DNA of 37,735 nucleotides from Undibacterium sp. (GCF_030651495.1 NZ_JAUSFI010000015.1:1-37735), one strand, 5' to 3'; numbered from the stretch's first letter, positions 1 through 8,390 are shown. A program made the numbers and translations. The notes: generated by a model from the letters alone, not told the origin.

Positions 1-144
1 AAATCCCCTAAAAAGAGGGGGACTTTCGTCTGATATCGTCAAAAAATCTCGCCTTTTAAAAAAATTCAGCCGAAATCGCAAAGATATTTTTTTGCTGTTC
101 ATTATTTCTTCAATTTCTTAGGTTTTTAGAAGTTCCCAAAATAG

Positions 145-210
145 GACACGCAATACCGGCGCGGCTTACAGGACGATTTTGGCCTGCAAGCCGCACCGGT
201 ATTGCGTGTC
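145..210 (-). repeat. Long near-perfect inverted repeat (28-bp arms)
   Basis: The arms at 145-172 and 183-210 are reverse complements except at two positions, and they flank a 10-base loop. On the + strand the two exceptions are C/A mismatches. On the - strand both become G-U pairs, so an RNA read from the - strand would fold along the full 28 pairs. The LysR gene ends 42 bases away on that strand, so this could be its 3' UTR structure or terminator, although only a run of four Ts follows the stem. It could also be one copy of a dispersed extragenic palindrome. Confidence 0.8.
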
Positions 211-251
211 TGATTTTGCAGACATATTTTTTCGCGCTGTGAGTGCAGGCG

Positions 252-1166
252 CTACGGCGACAAGTGGGGGCGCATCGTTTCGGCCACCCAATGCATAAAA
301 ATTTGCGTACGTTTTGATAGATGGCGTCGATGGGCATACAGAATCGACATCGGCATCGCCTCAGCTAAATAATCGCCTAGAATTTCTACCAACTGGCCTT
401 GTTCTATCATCGCCCTCAGGCCTATCTCCGGCGCCTGAATAATCCCCAGGCCAGCGAGGCAGGCTGCCTGATACGCATCGCTATTATTGACTGTGATGCT
501 GCCGGCCATTTCCTGGACTTTGTGTTGCACTTTATTTTGCACCCGGATCTGATATTCAAAGCCTGGCGGTTTGCCGCCGAAATTGCTGGCGTAATGTATC
601 AGTTTATGTTGCGCCAACGCTTCTATCGTTTGTGGCACACCATAGCGCGCGAGGTATGCTGGACTGGCGCAGTTGATCTGGCGCAGATAGCCCAACGGCC
701 GGGCGATTAAGGCGCTATCGATAAGATTGCCTACCCTGATCACACAATCGAAACCTTCGCGCACCACATCCACCCGCCTATCGGTGCAGGAAAGTTCTAT
801 CTCCAATCGCGGATGCAATGCTAAGAAGCTTGGCAACTGGGGGATGATGATGTTTCTGGCGATGCCATTAGGCAAATCCACGCGCAAGCGCCCGCTGATC
901 TCGCCATCGCCTTGCTGGAACAAGGTTTTCAGTTCTTCCATATCTGCCAGCATATCTTTGCTGCGCTCATAAAAGATCAAGCCGTCTTGCGTCATCTGTA
1001 CGCTGCGTGTCGTCCTATGCAAGAGCCGCGTAGCCAATAAGGTTTCGAGCTGCTTGATGGCTGTTGAAACGCTCGCTTTGGGCAGGCCAAGGCTGTCGGC
1101 GGCCTGAGTAAAACTCGCCAATTCAGCCACCCGCACATAAATTTGCATCGCCTCCAAATGATTCAT
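252..1166 (-). CDS. LysR-type transcriptional regulator
   Basis: This is a 304-residue LysR-family regulator. Residues about 5-63 form the winged helix-turn-helix, with the typical pattern of a helix rich in Ala/Ser (SFTQAADSLGLPKASVS) followed by a wing with RTTRSVQMTQDG. The remainder is the periplasmic-binding-protein-like effector domain. I chose the ATG at 1166 because GGAG lies 7 bases upstream and homologues start at the equivalent MNHLEAM; an ATG 10 codons further upstream is possible but has no better ribosome site. The gene is transcribed away from the short-chain dehydrogenase at 1322, the usual arrangement of a LysR regulator and its target. The family is certain; the effector is unknown. 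Confidence 0.93.
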   Translation of the reverse strand: MNHLEAMQIYVRVAELASFTQAADSLGLPKASVSTAIKQLETLLATRLLHRTTRSVQMTQDGLIFYERSKDMLADMEELKTLFQQGDGEISGRLRVDLPNGIARNIIIPQLPSFLALHPRLEIELSCTDRRVDVVREGFDCVIRVGNLIDSALIARPLGYLRQINCASPAYLARYGVPQTIEALAQHKLIHYASNFGGKPPGFEYQIRVQNKVQHKVQEMAGSITVNNSDAYQAACLAGLGIIQAPEIGLRAMIEQGQLVEILGDYLAEAMPMSILYAHRRHLSKRTQIFMHWVAETMRPHLSP

Positions 1167-1189
1167 GCAGCCACTCCAGTGTGTTTTAT

Positions 1190-1208
1190 TGTTCAAAAAT
1201 AGCGAACA
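1190..1208. promoter_or_regulatory. Candidate LysR binding site
   Basis: A perfect dyad TGTTC-N9-GAACA lies in the divergent region, 24 bases upstream of the regulator's start codon. It contains a T-N11-A core (T1193, A1205), the general form of LysR-family boxes. A possible -10 hexamer TATAAA for the dehydrogenase lies at 1250-1255, with no clear -35. Binding is inferred from position and symmetry only. Confidence 0.4.
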
Positions 1209-1321
1209 GTGCGATCATTTTACCCATCTTTATCTGATTTAATTCAAGTTATAAACTCGCCTTATCCCCTATGACAGGGCAGGGGCACACCAATATGGAA
1301 AAATAGACCAGGAGCAGCAAA

Positions 1322-2080
1322 ATGACACAGAAAATAGCATTAATTACCGGCGGTAGCCGCGGCTTGGGCAAGAGCGCCGCATTGAAACTGGCAGCGCAAG
1401 GCGTCGATATCATTCTCACCTATCAAAGCAAGCACACAGAGGCGCTGGCAGTGGTCGAACAGATTGCCGCGTTGGGTCGTCATGCGGTGGCACTGCAACT
1501 CGATGTTGGCAATGCCTCTTCATTTGCGGCCTTTGCGGCCGCGATACGTCAGGCGCTCGATCAAGATTGGCAGCGCCAGGATTTTGATTTTCTAGTCAAT
1601 AACGCCGGCATCGGCGTGCACGCTGCATTTGCCGACACCACGGAAGCGCAGTTTGATCAGTTGGTCAATATTCAGTTCAAGGGTGTATTCTTTTTAACCC
1701 AGACACTCTTGCCGCTGATTGCTGACCATGGCCGCATTCTCAATGTATCCACCGGCCTGACGAGATTTGCACTGCCGGGTTTTGCCGCTTACGCCGCGAT
1801 GAAAGGCGCGATTGAAGTGCTGACCAAATATCTCGCCAAAGAACTGGGCGCACGCGGCATCGCTGTCAATGTGATCGCACCGGGTGCGATAGAAACTGAT
1901 TTTGGCGGCGGCGCCGTCAGAGACAATGCGCAGATGAACGCCTTTATCGCGAGCCAAACGGCACTCGGCAGGGTGGGTTTGCCAGAAGATATCGGTGGCG
2001 CGATCGCCGCGATTTTGTCGAGCGATAGCGGCTGGATCAATGCGCAACGGATAGAGGCATCGGGAGGCATGTTTATTTAG
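1322..2080 (+). CDS. Short-chain dehydrogenase/reductase (classical SDR)
   Basis: This 252-residue classical SDR has the Rossmann nucleotide motif TGGSRGLG at residues 9-16, NNAG at 93-96, and catalytic Ser143, Tyr157 and Lys161 (YAAMK). The residues after the second strand (TYQSK) lack an acidic residue there, which would fit NADPH rather than NADH, though this is a weak inference. AGGAG lies 7 bases before the ATG. It is a single gene divergent from the LysR regulator and is probably controlled by it. The substrate cannot be told from sequence; such LysR-SDR pairs are common, and members act on small carbonyl compounds, quinones or acyl substrates. Confidence 0.92.
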   Translation: MTQKIALITGGSRGLGKSAALKLAAQGVDIILTYQSKHTEALAVVEQIAALGRHAVALQLDVGNASSFAAFAAAIRQALDQDWQRQDFDFLVNNAGIGVHAAFADTTEAQFDQLVNIQFKGVFFLTQTLLPLIADHGRILNVSTGLTRFALPGFAAYAAMKGAIEVLTKYLAKELGARGIAVNVIAPGAIETDFGGGAVRDNAQMNAFIASQTALGRVGLPEDIGGAIAAILSSDSGWINAQRIEASGGMFI

Positions 2081-2137
2081 GTCTTGCGATCGCGCGCCAA
2101 AATGGCAATTTTACAATCTGAAATCGATGGCTGTATA

Positions 2138-2163
2138 GGAATCCTGACTGACATCAGGATTCC
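2138..2163 (+). terminator. Hairpin, probable terminator of the SDR gene
   Basis: A perfect 10-bp stem (GGAATCCTGA paired with TCAGGATTCC) with a 6-base loop lies 58 bases after the SDR stop and is followed after a few bases by five Ts. The T run is displaced, so efficiency is uncertain. The stop codon of the small - strand reading frame at 2154 lies inside the stem. Confidence 0.5.
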
Positions 2164-2291
2164 AGCACTTTTTCAATCCGGCGATCCGGAATGGCCCAAA
2201 CAAATATGATGGAAAACAGCAAGCCAACCGCGATGTACGGATAGCCAGATAAGGCGATGGGAATGGAAATAAGCTTGGTCACAAAAGACAA
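2154..2291 (-). CDS. Possible 45-residue single-span membrane protein
   Basis: This short reading frame starts with TTG (2291) or GTG (2282). GAGG lies 7 bases upstream of the TTG. The product has a hydrophobic segment at about residues 20-34 (IAVGLLFSIIFVWAI) followed directly by a charged tail, PDRRIEKVLES. The composition is that of a real one-helix inner-membrane protein: an N-terminal positive stretch, a helix with Trp near the boundary, then a basic/acidic tail. I do not recognise the family. It could also be the C-terminal remnant of a longer membrane protein, since the frame is closed by a stop just upstream. Its stop codon is embedded in the hairpin at 2138-2163. It is too short for confident calling. 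Confidence 0.35.
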   Translation of the reverse strand: MSFVTKLISIPIALSGYPYIAVGLLFSIIFVWAIPDRRIEKVLES

Positions 2292-2576
2292 CTACCCACC
2301 TCAAGCCATCCGCACTACGAGCGCATTGCCGTGTAGAGAACACGGCAAGCCGGTAAGGATAAGCGACAGGCATTTTTTTGCCCAATACCAATGACATCTT
2401 TTATGTCATGCAGATAATGATAACTGGAAAAATAATGCTGTCGGGGCGAATGGTTTTCCTCGCCTTCAATCGCGGTTATACTCCTGCATCTTCGCACGAT
2501 TGAAGTGGCAAATAGACAAAAGGCTTATCGCCGTCATTGCCGCTCATCCGAATTCTCACTTTCATAGAATAAACGC
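2292..2576. other. Gene-free region upstream of pssA with two hairpins
   Basis: No gene is supported here. There is a perfect 9-bp hairpin at 2326-2348 (TTGCCGTGT, loop AGAGA) and a perfect 7-bp inverted repeat ATGACAT-N5-ATGTCAT at 2391-2409. A good -10 hexamer TATACT at 2477-2482 probably belongs to the pssA promoter; no convincing -35 lies 16-18 bases upstream of it. The 95 bases between this hexamer and the pssA ATG would form the leader. Confidence 0.4.
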
Positions 2577-3437
2577 ATGCCATCTTTCAAAAGACGTCAA
2601 CCCAAGGGCAGCTTTAAGCTGTTTCCTCGTGGTGCCAGGAAAAACCAGCAGTCAGCACAGAAGGGCGGCCAGCTCGGTTCGCCGGCAAAACCCAGACGCG
2701 GAATCTATCTGTTGCCCAACGCCATTACTACTGCCGCCTTATTTTGCGGGTTTTATGCGATTGTGATGGCGATGACGCAGCGCTTTGAGCATGCCGCGTT
2801 GGCAATTTTTGTTGCCATGGTGCTCGATAGCCTGGATGGCCGGGTGGCGCGCATGACGAATACGCAAAGCGAGTTTGGCGCGCAATACGATAGCTTATCC
2901 GACATGATTTCGTTCGGTGCGGCACCGGCGCTGGTGGTGTTTGAGTGGTCGCTGAAGGGAATGGGGAAGTGGGGTTGGCTGGCGGCGTTTGTGTACTGTG
3001 CCTGTGCAGCATTGCGTCTGGCGCGTTTTAATACGAATATTGCCGTGGTCGATAAACGTTATTTTCAGGGTTTGCCAAGCCCTGCCGCGGCCGCTCTGGT
3101 CGCTGGCTTTATCTTGCTGATGAATGATTTACATTTTATTGGCGCGGAGTTGAGTTGGAGTGCCTGGAGCATTACTTTATTTGCCGGTTTGACTATGGTG
3201 ACGAATGTTCCGTTTTATAGTTTCAAGGATATTAACTTACGCAGTTCGGTGCCATTCATCGCCCCATTTTTGATTGTTCTTGGTTATGTCGCGATCGTGA
3301 GTGATCCGCCTAGAGTTTTGTTTGGTTTATTTGTCTTGTATGGTTTGTCGGGTTATGTGGTGCTGTTGTGGCGCTGGCGTAGTGGCCGGCCTATCAGCAT
3401 CGTACAGACTACAGTTGAGCCGCACGACGATAAGTAA
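2577..3437 (+). CDS. pssA: CDP-diacylglycerol--serine O-phosphatidyltransferase
   Basis: PssA makes phosphatidylserine from CDP-diacylglycerol and L-serine at the inner membrane, the committed step toward phosphatidylethanolamine. The 286-residue protein carries the complete CDP-alcohol phosphotransferase signature D87-G88-x2-A91-R92-x8-G101-x3-D105-x3-D109, preceded by D84. About six to eight hydrophobic segments follow the basic N-terminal tail (residues 1-42, rich in Arg/Lys/Gln). This is the membrane-integral class (type II), not the soluble E. coli type. The ATG has no clear Shine-Dalgarno sequence, so the start is slightly uncertain. In Burkholderiales pssA commonly precedes leuA, as here; a terminator separates the two. 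Confidence 0.95.
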   Translation: MPSFKRRQPKGSFKLFPRGARKNQQSAQKGGQLGSPAKPRRGIYLLPNAITTAALFCGFYAIVMAMTQRFEHAALAIFVAMVLDSLDGRVARMTNTQSEFGAQYDSLSDMISFGAAPALVVFEWSLKGMGKWGWLAAFVYCACAALRLARFNTNIAVVDKRYFQGLPSPAAAALVAGFILLMNDLHFIGAELSWSAWSITLFAGLTMVTNVPFYSFKDINLRSSVPFIAPFLIVLGYVAIVSDPPRVLFGLFVLYGLSGYVVLLWRWRSGRPISIVQTTVEPHDDK

Positions 3438-3451
3438 AGATTTGGTTCTTG

Positions 3452-3490
3452 AAAACCATGTGCGGCGGTATACGCGGCCATGGTTTTTTT
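3452..3490 (+). terminator. Rho-independent terminator of pssA
   Basis: Arms AAAACCATG (3452-3460) and CATGGTTTT (3479-3487) pair perfectly around an 18-base GC-rich loop, and the right arm runs into seven Ts (3484-3490). It lies 14 bases after the pssA stop. Confidence 0.8.
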
Positions 3491-3550
3491 GCGTTTTCGG
3501 CCCTGGTCGCTGCTATAAATTCTTGCACTTTTTGGTAATCACGTTTATAG

Positions 3551-3769
3551 TTATTTAATGAACTTCGCATTGATCTCTTTCTCAATATCAGCTAAGACAA
3601 ACCTGTCAGGTTTGCTGTCGCTACTCGTACTAACTGCGCTAAATCTACTAGTGCGGTAACGCGCTAAATCCCCCACCCCCACAATCTGAGTAGTCTCCTT
3701 ACCCATGTGTGTCTTGCAAGGGTAGGTGGAAGAATATTTAGACGAATCAAAATCAACATTTTTCATCAT
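3551..3769 (-). CDS. Possible orphan small protein, 72 residues
   Basis: This reading frame lies between pssA and leuA, antisense to both. The product is hydrophilic and rich in Ser, Lys and Asp, with no membrane segment and one Cys, and ends [12 protein letters not shown] do not recognise a family. A weak ribosome-site match (AGAGAAG) lies 11 bases before the start. Against it being a gene, the leuA promoter probably has to lie in the same stretch and no promoter for the small frame stands out. It may be chance or a decayed remnant. No other gene is visible in the 361-base gap 3438-3798. Confidence 0.28.
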   Translation of the reverse strand: MMKNVDFDSSKYSSTYPCKTHMGKETTQIVGVGDLARYRTSRFSAVSTSSDSKPDRFVLADIEKEINAKFIK

Positions 3770-3798
3770 TTTTGTATTTACTTCTCTGGAGAGCAGGC

Positions 3799-5337
3799 AT
3801 GGCAGACAAACTCATCATATTTGACACCACTTTACGCGATGGTGAACAATCGCCCGGTGCTTCAATGACCAAGGATGAAAAAATCCGCATCGCACGTCAA
3901 CTTGAACGCCTGAAAGTCGATGTCATCGAGGCTGGTTTTGCGGCGGCTTCGCAAGGTGATTTTGAATCGATTAAAGCGATTTCCCTGGCCGTCAGGGAGC
4001 CGATTATTTGTTCGCTGTCGCGTGCCAATGACAAAGATATATCGCGTGCCGCAGAAGCCTTGGCTGGCGCGCAGCGCAAACGTATCCATACCTTCATTGC
4101 GACTTCTCCGCTGCATATGGAAAAGAAACTGCGCATGACGCCGGATCAGGTGTTGGAGCAGGCGATACAGTCGGTGCGTTTCGCGCGCAGTTTTACTGAT
4201 GATGTTGAGTTTAGTCCGGAAGATGCCAGCCGCTCAGATGTGGACTTTTTGTGTCGCATCATTGAGGCGGTAATTAAAGAGGGTGCGACCACGATTAACT
4301 TTGCTGATACCGTTGGTTATGGTGTTCCTGAACTGTACGGCAACATGCTGAAGACTTTGCGTGAGCGCATTCCCAATTCTGACAAGGTCATCTGGTCAGT
4401 GCATTGCCATAATGATCTTGGTATGGCGGTTGCTAACTCATTGGCAGGTGTCATGATAGGCGGTGCGCGCCAAGTCGAGTGCACCATTAACGGTCTTGGC
4501 GAGCGCGCCGGCAATACCGCGCTGGAAGAAATTGTGATGGCTGTGCGTACCCGCAAAGATTATTTTAATCTTGATTTTGGCATAGATACTACCCAGATCG
4601 TAGCGACGTCCAAGCTGGTGTCGCAAATCACGGGTTTCACAGTGCAGCCGAATAAAGCGGTGGTTGGTGCGAATGCTTTTGCGCATGCATCAGGCATCCA
4701 TCAGGATGGTATTCTGAAGGCGCGTGATACTTACGAAATCATGCGCGCAGAAGATGTGGGCTGGGCTGCCAACAAAATCGTGCTGGGTAAATTATCTGGT
4801 CGCAATGCATTCAAGCAACGTCTGCAAGAATTGGGAATTGCTTTGGAGTCGGAGGCGGAGGTCAATGCTGCATTTACCCGATTTAAGGAATTGGCAGATA
4901 AAAAGTCGGAAATTTTCGATGAAGATATCATGTCTCTGGTATCAGATGAATCGCATGCGCATGAAAATGAATATTATCGTTACGTGTCTTTAGCGCAGCA
5001 TTCTGAAACAGGGGAGCGCCCTGCTGCCAAAGTTGTATTCTCAATTGAGGGCAGTGAGGTCACATGTGAAGGAAATGGTAATGGTCCGGTAGATGCAATT
5101 GTCAACGCGATTGAATTTAAAACTCAGAGTGGCGCTGAATTGCTGTTGTTCTCGGTAAATGCCATTACGACCGGTACGCAGTCGCAAGGTGAAGTGACGA
5201 TGCGTCTGTCCAAGGCCGGTCGTATTGTCAATGGTGTTGGCGCTGATCCTGATATCGTGGTCGCTTCCGCTAAAGCCTATTTGTCTGCGCTCAATAAATT
5301 GCATTCCAAGTCTGATAAGTTGAATCCGCAAATCTAG
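3799..5337 (+). CDS. leuA: 2-isopropylmalate synthase
   Basis: LeuA condenses acetyl-CoA with 2-oxoisovalerate, the first committed step of leucine synthesis. The 512-residue protein begins with the DRE-TIM metallolyase signature [13 protein letters not shown] (R13, D14) and has the metal-binding H202-C-H204-N-D206, the GLGERAGN loop and a C-terminal regulatory LeuA dimer domain from about residue 395, the site of leucine feedback in this family. The ATG at 3799 has GGAG 7 bases upstream; a longer frame 9 codons upstream lacks one. It is monocistronic, with its own terminator at 5405. leuB, leuC and leuD are not in the window. Confidence 0.97.
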   Translation: MADKLIIFDTTLRDGEQSPGASMTKDEKIRIARQLERLKVDVIEAGFAAASQGDFESIKAISLAVREPIICSLSRANDKDISRAAEALAGAQRKRIHTFIATSPLHMEKKLRMTPDQVLEQAIQSVRFARSFTDDVEFSPEDASRSDVDFLCRIIEAVIKEGATTINFADTVGYGVPELYGNMLKTLRERIPNSDKVIWSVHCHNDLGMAVANSLAGVMIGGARQVECTINGLGERAGNTALEEIVMAVRTRKDYFNLDFGIDTTQIVATSKLVSQITGFTVQPNKAVVGANAFAHASGIHQDGILKARDTYEIMRAEDVGWAANKIVLGKLSGRNAFKQRLQELGIALESEAEVNAAFTRFKELADKKSEIFDEDIMSLVSDESHAHENEYYRYVSLAQHSETGERPAAKVVFSIEGSEVTCEGNGNGPVDAIVNAIEFKTQSGAELLLFSVNAITTGTQSQGEVTMRLSKAGRIVNGVGADPDIVVASAKAYLSALNKLHSKSDKLNPQI

Positions 5338-5404
5338 TCCTGCTAAGTAGTAGTGGCGGTGGCTCAGGTTCAACAGTCGGAAGTGGTTTAGGTATTTTTT
5401 GGAG

Positions 5405-5432
5405 AAAAACGGTGCATACTCGCACCGTTTTT
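5405..5432 (+). terminator. Rho-independent terminator of leuA
   Basis: A perfect 11-bp stem, AAAAACGGTGC against GCACCGTTTTT, has a 6-base loop and ends in five Ts, 67 bases after the leuA stop. The A-rich left arm means it could also work on the - strand. Confidence 0.85.
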
Positions 5433-5505
5433 CTTGGTCAAAGGGGTGACGCGGGCGATCTTATCAGCTGAACGATCGGTATTTTTCGCTGTCTCCAGCG
5501 ATCAA

Positions 5506-5534
5506 TTGAATGCGCAAACTTTTTATGTTATAGT
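5506..5534 (+). promoter_or_regulatory. Sigma-70 promoter of rpsO
   Basis: TTGAAT (5506-5511) and TATAGT (5529-5534) are separated by exactly 17 bases, matching 4 and 5 of 6 consensus positions. The predicted start near 5541 gives a leader of about 90 bases before rpsO. Confidence 0.65.
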
Positions 5535-5632
5535 CACGCCTCTCATCATTCTGATGGGATTGTTATCTCGTAAAAGTAAGCACGATAATGAGGGTTGAAT
5601 TTACTCTTGTTACCGCATGTAAAAGGAAAATC

Positions 5633-5902
5633 ATGACTATCGAAAAAATTGCAAAGGCCGCTATTGTTGCGGACAATGCCCGCGGTCAAAACGACACCGG
5701 ATCTCCAGAAGTGCAAGTCGCTTTGTTGACTGCACGTATCAATGACCTGAATGGTCACTTCAAGGCTCACTCTAAAGACCATCACTCACGTCGTGGTTTG
5801 ATTATGATGGTTAACCGTCGTAAAAGCTTGTTGTCTTACCTTAAAGGTAAGGATCTGAATCGTTATCGCTCACTGATCGAAAAACTCGGCTTGCGTAAGT
5901 AA
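5633..5902 (+). CDS. rpsO: 30S ribosomal protein S15
   Basis: S15 binds 16S rRNA early in small-subunit assembly and contacts the large subunit. The product is 89 residues, the usual family length, with conserved stretches [26 protein letters not shown] and the [14 protein letters not shown]-terminus. AGGA is 6 bases before the ATG; a longer frame reaching back to 5588 is rejected because it exceeds the family length. In E. coli S15 represses its own translation by binding a leader structure; the roughly 90-base leader here leaves room for an equivalent, but I could not identify a specific fold. It sits directly upstream of pnp, as in most proteobacteria. Confidence 0.98.
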   Translation: MTIEKIAKAAIVADNARGQNDTGSPEVQVALLTARINDLNGHFKAHSKDHHSRRGLIMMVNRRKSLLSYLKGKDLNRYRSLIEKLGLRK

Positions 5903-5933
5903 TTCTTGCTGATTTTAGCAAAAAATTGATAGT

Positions 5934-5970
5934 AAAAAGCCTGCCTCAGTTTAGCTGTCGCAGGCTTTTT
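5934..5970 (+). terminator. Rho-independent terminator of rpsO
   Basis: An 11-bp perfect stem AAAAAGCCTGC/GCAGGCTTTTT with a 15-base loop lies 31 bases after the rpsO stop. It ends in five Ts and should reduce readthrough into pnp. Confidence 0.85.
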
Positions 5971-6134
5971 GCATATCTGGTATTGTTGAAAAGTACGTTT
6001 AGTTGCAATTGAGTAAGAAATAAATAAGTAATAAAGTTGGGTGCAAGAAAGTAATAGGGTGGCCAAACGGGCTGCTTGTGGTGAGGTGAACGACAGCGCC
6101 TGAAAATCTGTTGGAAAATTCGAAAGGATATATT

Positions 6135-8264
6135 GTGTTTAATAAAGTTACGAAAACCTTCCAGTACGGTCAACATCAAGTGACTCTGGAAACCGGCGAA
6201 ATCGCTCGCCAAGCTTCTGGTGCCGTATTGGTTTCCATTGAAGATACAGTTGTATTGGCAACAGTTGTTGCAAAAAAAGATGCCAAACCTGGGCAAGATT
6301 TTTTTCCTCTAACAGTCGATTACATGGAAAAAACCTATGCGGCAGGTCGTATTCCCGGTGGTTTCTTCAAACGCGAAGGTCGCCCATCTGAAAAAGAAAC
6401 GCTGACATCACGTTTGATTGATCGGCCAATTCGCCCATTGTTCCCTGAAGGTTACTTGAATGAAGTTCAGGTAATTATTCATGTATTGTCTGTAAATCCG
6501 GAGATCGATCCAGATATCGCTGCCATGATAGGCGCATCTGCTGCAATTTGTATTTCTGGCATTCCGTTCAACGGCCCGATTGGCGCTGCGCGCGTTGGTT
6601 ATATTGATGGCCAGTACGTATTAAATCCAACTGCTAGCCAGTTGAAAGTTTCTGATATGGATCTGGTCGTTGCCGGTACTGAACAAGCCGTAATGATGGT
6701 TGAGTCTGAAGCAAAAATATTGTCTGAAGAAATCATGCTGGGCGCAGTAGTGTACGGTCATGAGCAAATGAAGGCAGTGATTGATGCGATTCATGATTTA
6801 GTGCGTGACGGCGGTAAGCCTGAAGTTCAGTGGGCCCCAGCGGCTAAAAATGAAGCCTTGATTGCGCAAGTATCCGCTGTTGCTGAGCCATTGCTGCGTG
6901 CCGCTTATCAGATTAAAGAGAAGCAGGCGCGTACTGAACAATTGAAGTCTGCTACTGCAACGATTTCTGCCGCTTTGGCTGAGCAGTCTTCCGCCAATGG
7001 TGTCGATGCGCCTAATTCTGCCGATGTCAGTAACATCATGTTTGATCTGGAAGCGAAAATTGTTCGCTCCCAGATTCTGGATGGTGAGCCGCGTATCGAT
7101 GGTCGCGATACTCGCACAGTGCGCCCGATCTCGATTCGTACTGGTGTATTGCCACGCACTCACGGTACTGCGCTGTTTACTCGTGGTGAAACGCAAGCCT
7201 TGGTGATCGCTACCTTGGGTACTGCACGTGACGAGCAAAAAATTGACGCATTGATGGGTGAGTTCACTGATCGCTTCATGCTGCATTACAACATGCCTCC
7301 TTTTGCTACTGGCGAAACGGGCCGTGTTGGTACTCCTAAACGTCGCGAAATCGGTCATGGCCGCTTGGCAAAACGCGCTTTGTTGGCAGCTTTGCCTGCA
7401 CCGGAAGATTTTAGCTATTCTGTGCGTCTGGTATCAGAAATCACTGAATCGAATGGTTCTTCTTCCATGGCATCTGTCTGTGGCGGTTGTCTGGCTTTGA
7501 TGGATGCCGGCGTGCCGATGAAGGCGCACGTAGCTGGTATTGCTATGGGTTTGATTAAGGACGGTAATAAGTTTGCGGTTCTGACAGATATCTTGGGTGA
7601 TGAAGATCACCTTGGTGATATGGACTTTAAAGTCGCGGGTACTGCTGAGGGCATTACTGCCTTGCAAATGGATATCAAAATCCAAGGCATCACCAAAGAA
7701 ATCATGCAAGTCGCTCTGGCGCAAGCTAAAGAAGGCCGCGTGCATATTTTGGGTGAAATGCAAAAGGCAGTTCCGCATGGTAAGACTGAATTGTCGGACT
7801 TTGCTCCGCGTTTGATCACTGTGAAAATCAATCCAGAAAAAATCCGTGATGTGATCGGTAAAGGCGGCGCGGTGATTCGTGCGCTGACTGAAGAAACTGG
7901 TACTCAAATCGATATCAGTGATGAAGGTCTGGTTACGATCGCTTCAGTTGATGCAGCCGCTGGTCAAGAAGCCAAACGACGCATTCAAGAATTGACTGCC
8001 GAAGTTGAAGTCGGTAAGGTTTACGACGGTACAGTACTGAAATTGTTGGATTTCGGTGCTATCGTGCAAATCATGCCAGGTAAAGATGGCTTGTTGCATA
8101 TCAGTCAAATCGCGAATGAGCGCGTCAATGCTGTGGCGGACTATCTCAAAGAAGGTCAGCAAGTGCGTGTAAAAGTGCTGGAAACAGATGATCGTGGTCG
8201 TTTCAAGTTGTCTATGAAAGCTGCTGCCGCTGAATCTGACGCGCAACCGCAAGAGCAGCAATAA
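6135..8264 (+). CDS. pnp: Polyribonucleotide nucleotidyltransferase (PNPase)
   Basis: PNPase is the phosphate-dependent 3'-5' exoribonuclease of mRNA decay and part of the degradosome in many bacteria. The 709-residue product has two RNase PH domains separated by an all-alpha segment, a KH domain (about 562-615, with IGKGG) and an S1 domain (about 623-692). D489 and D495 in GDEDHLGD correspond to the catalytic aspartates of the second RNase PH domain. I chose the GTG at 6135 because AAAGGA lies just upstream and homologues begin at [10 protein letters not shown]. The frame is open further upstream to a TTG. The 164-base gap after the rpsO terminator has only weak promoter matches (for example TTGAGT-17-TAAAGT at 6009-6037). 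Confidence 0.97.
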   Translation: MFNKVTKTFQYGQHQVTLETGEIARQASGAVLVSIEDTVVLATVVAKKDAKPGQDFFPLTVDYMEKTYAAGRIPGGFFKREGRPSEKETLTSRLIDRPIRPLFPEGYLNEVQVIIHVLSVNPEIDPDIAAMIGASAAICISGIPFNGPIGAARVGYIDGQYVLNPTASQLKVSDMDLVVAGTEQAVMMVESEAKILSEEIMLGAVVYGHEQMKAVIDAIHDLVRDGGKPEVQWAPAAKNEALIAQVSAVAEPLLRAAYQIKEKQARTEQLKSATATISAALAEQSSANGVDAPNSADVSNIMFDLEAKIVRSQILDGEPRIDGRDTRTVRPISIRTGVLPRTHGTALFTRGETQALVIATLGTARDEQKIDALMGEFTDRFMLHYNMPPFATGETGRVGTPKRREIGHGRLAKRALLAALPAPEDFSYSVRLVSEITESNGSSSMASVCGGCLALMDAGVPMKAHVAGIAMGLIKDGNKFAVLTDILGDEDHLGDMDFKVAGTAEGITALQMDIKIQGITKEIMQVALAQAKEGRVHILGEMQKAVPHGKTELSDFAPRLITVKINPEKIRDVIGKGGAVIRALTEETGTQIDISDEGLVTIASVDAAAGQEAKRRIQELTAEVEVGKVYDGTVLKLLDFGAIVQIMPGKDGLLHISQIANERVNAVADYLKEGQQVRVKVLETDDRGRFKLSMKAAAAESDAQPQEQQ

Positions 8265-8272
8265 TAATCCAT

Positions 8273-8298
8273 AGTGCGAATGGCACGCCATTCGCACT
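8273..8298 (+). repeat. Perfect 12-bp inverted repeat after pnp
   Basis: AGTGCGAATGGC and GCCATTCGCACT are separated by only two bases and start 8 bases after the pnp stop. No U tract follows, so this is a stability or processing hairpin rather than a terminator; the true terminator is 28 bases downstream. Confidence 0.7.
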
Positions 8299-8325
8299 GG
8301 TGCTGATTAAATTGATGTAAATGAA

Positions 8326-8357
8326 GCCGTCCGTATAAAAATACGGACGGCTTTTTT
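8326..8357 (+). terminator. Rho-independent terminator of pnp
   Basis: An 11-bp perfect stem GCCGTCCGTAT/ATACGGACGGC closes on an AAAA loop and is followed immediately by six Ts. Confidence 0.9.
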
Positions 8358-8363
8358 ATCGCT

Positions 8364-8369
8364 TACAAT
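8364..8369 (+). promoter_or_regulatory. Candidate -10 element for the quinone oxidoreductase gene
   Basis: TACAAT matches 5 of 6 bases of the -10 consensus and lies 21 bases before the ATG. It falls immediately after the pnp terminator. No -35 is recognisable at 16-18 bases. An FNR-like half-degenerate dyad lies upstream at 8312-8325. Confidence 0.35.
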
Positions 8370-8390
8370 GCATTTTTTCAGGAGAAAAAT

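Noticed and set aside
3598..3614. CAAACCTG-T-CAGGTTTG palindrome as an operator or hairpin
   Set aside because: A one-base centre disfavours a hairpin, and there is no clear promoter beside it; it may be chance in the pssA-leuA gap.
5541..5632. Riboswitch or defined S15-binding pseudoknot in the rpsO leader
   Set aside because: Only short possible stems are visible and none matches a known S15 autoregulatory fold closely enough to call by eye.
6798..7358. 186-codon - strand frame inside pnp
   Set aside because: It lies entirely within the second half of a highly conserved gene and shows no motif.
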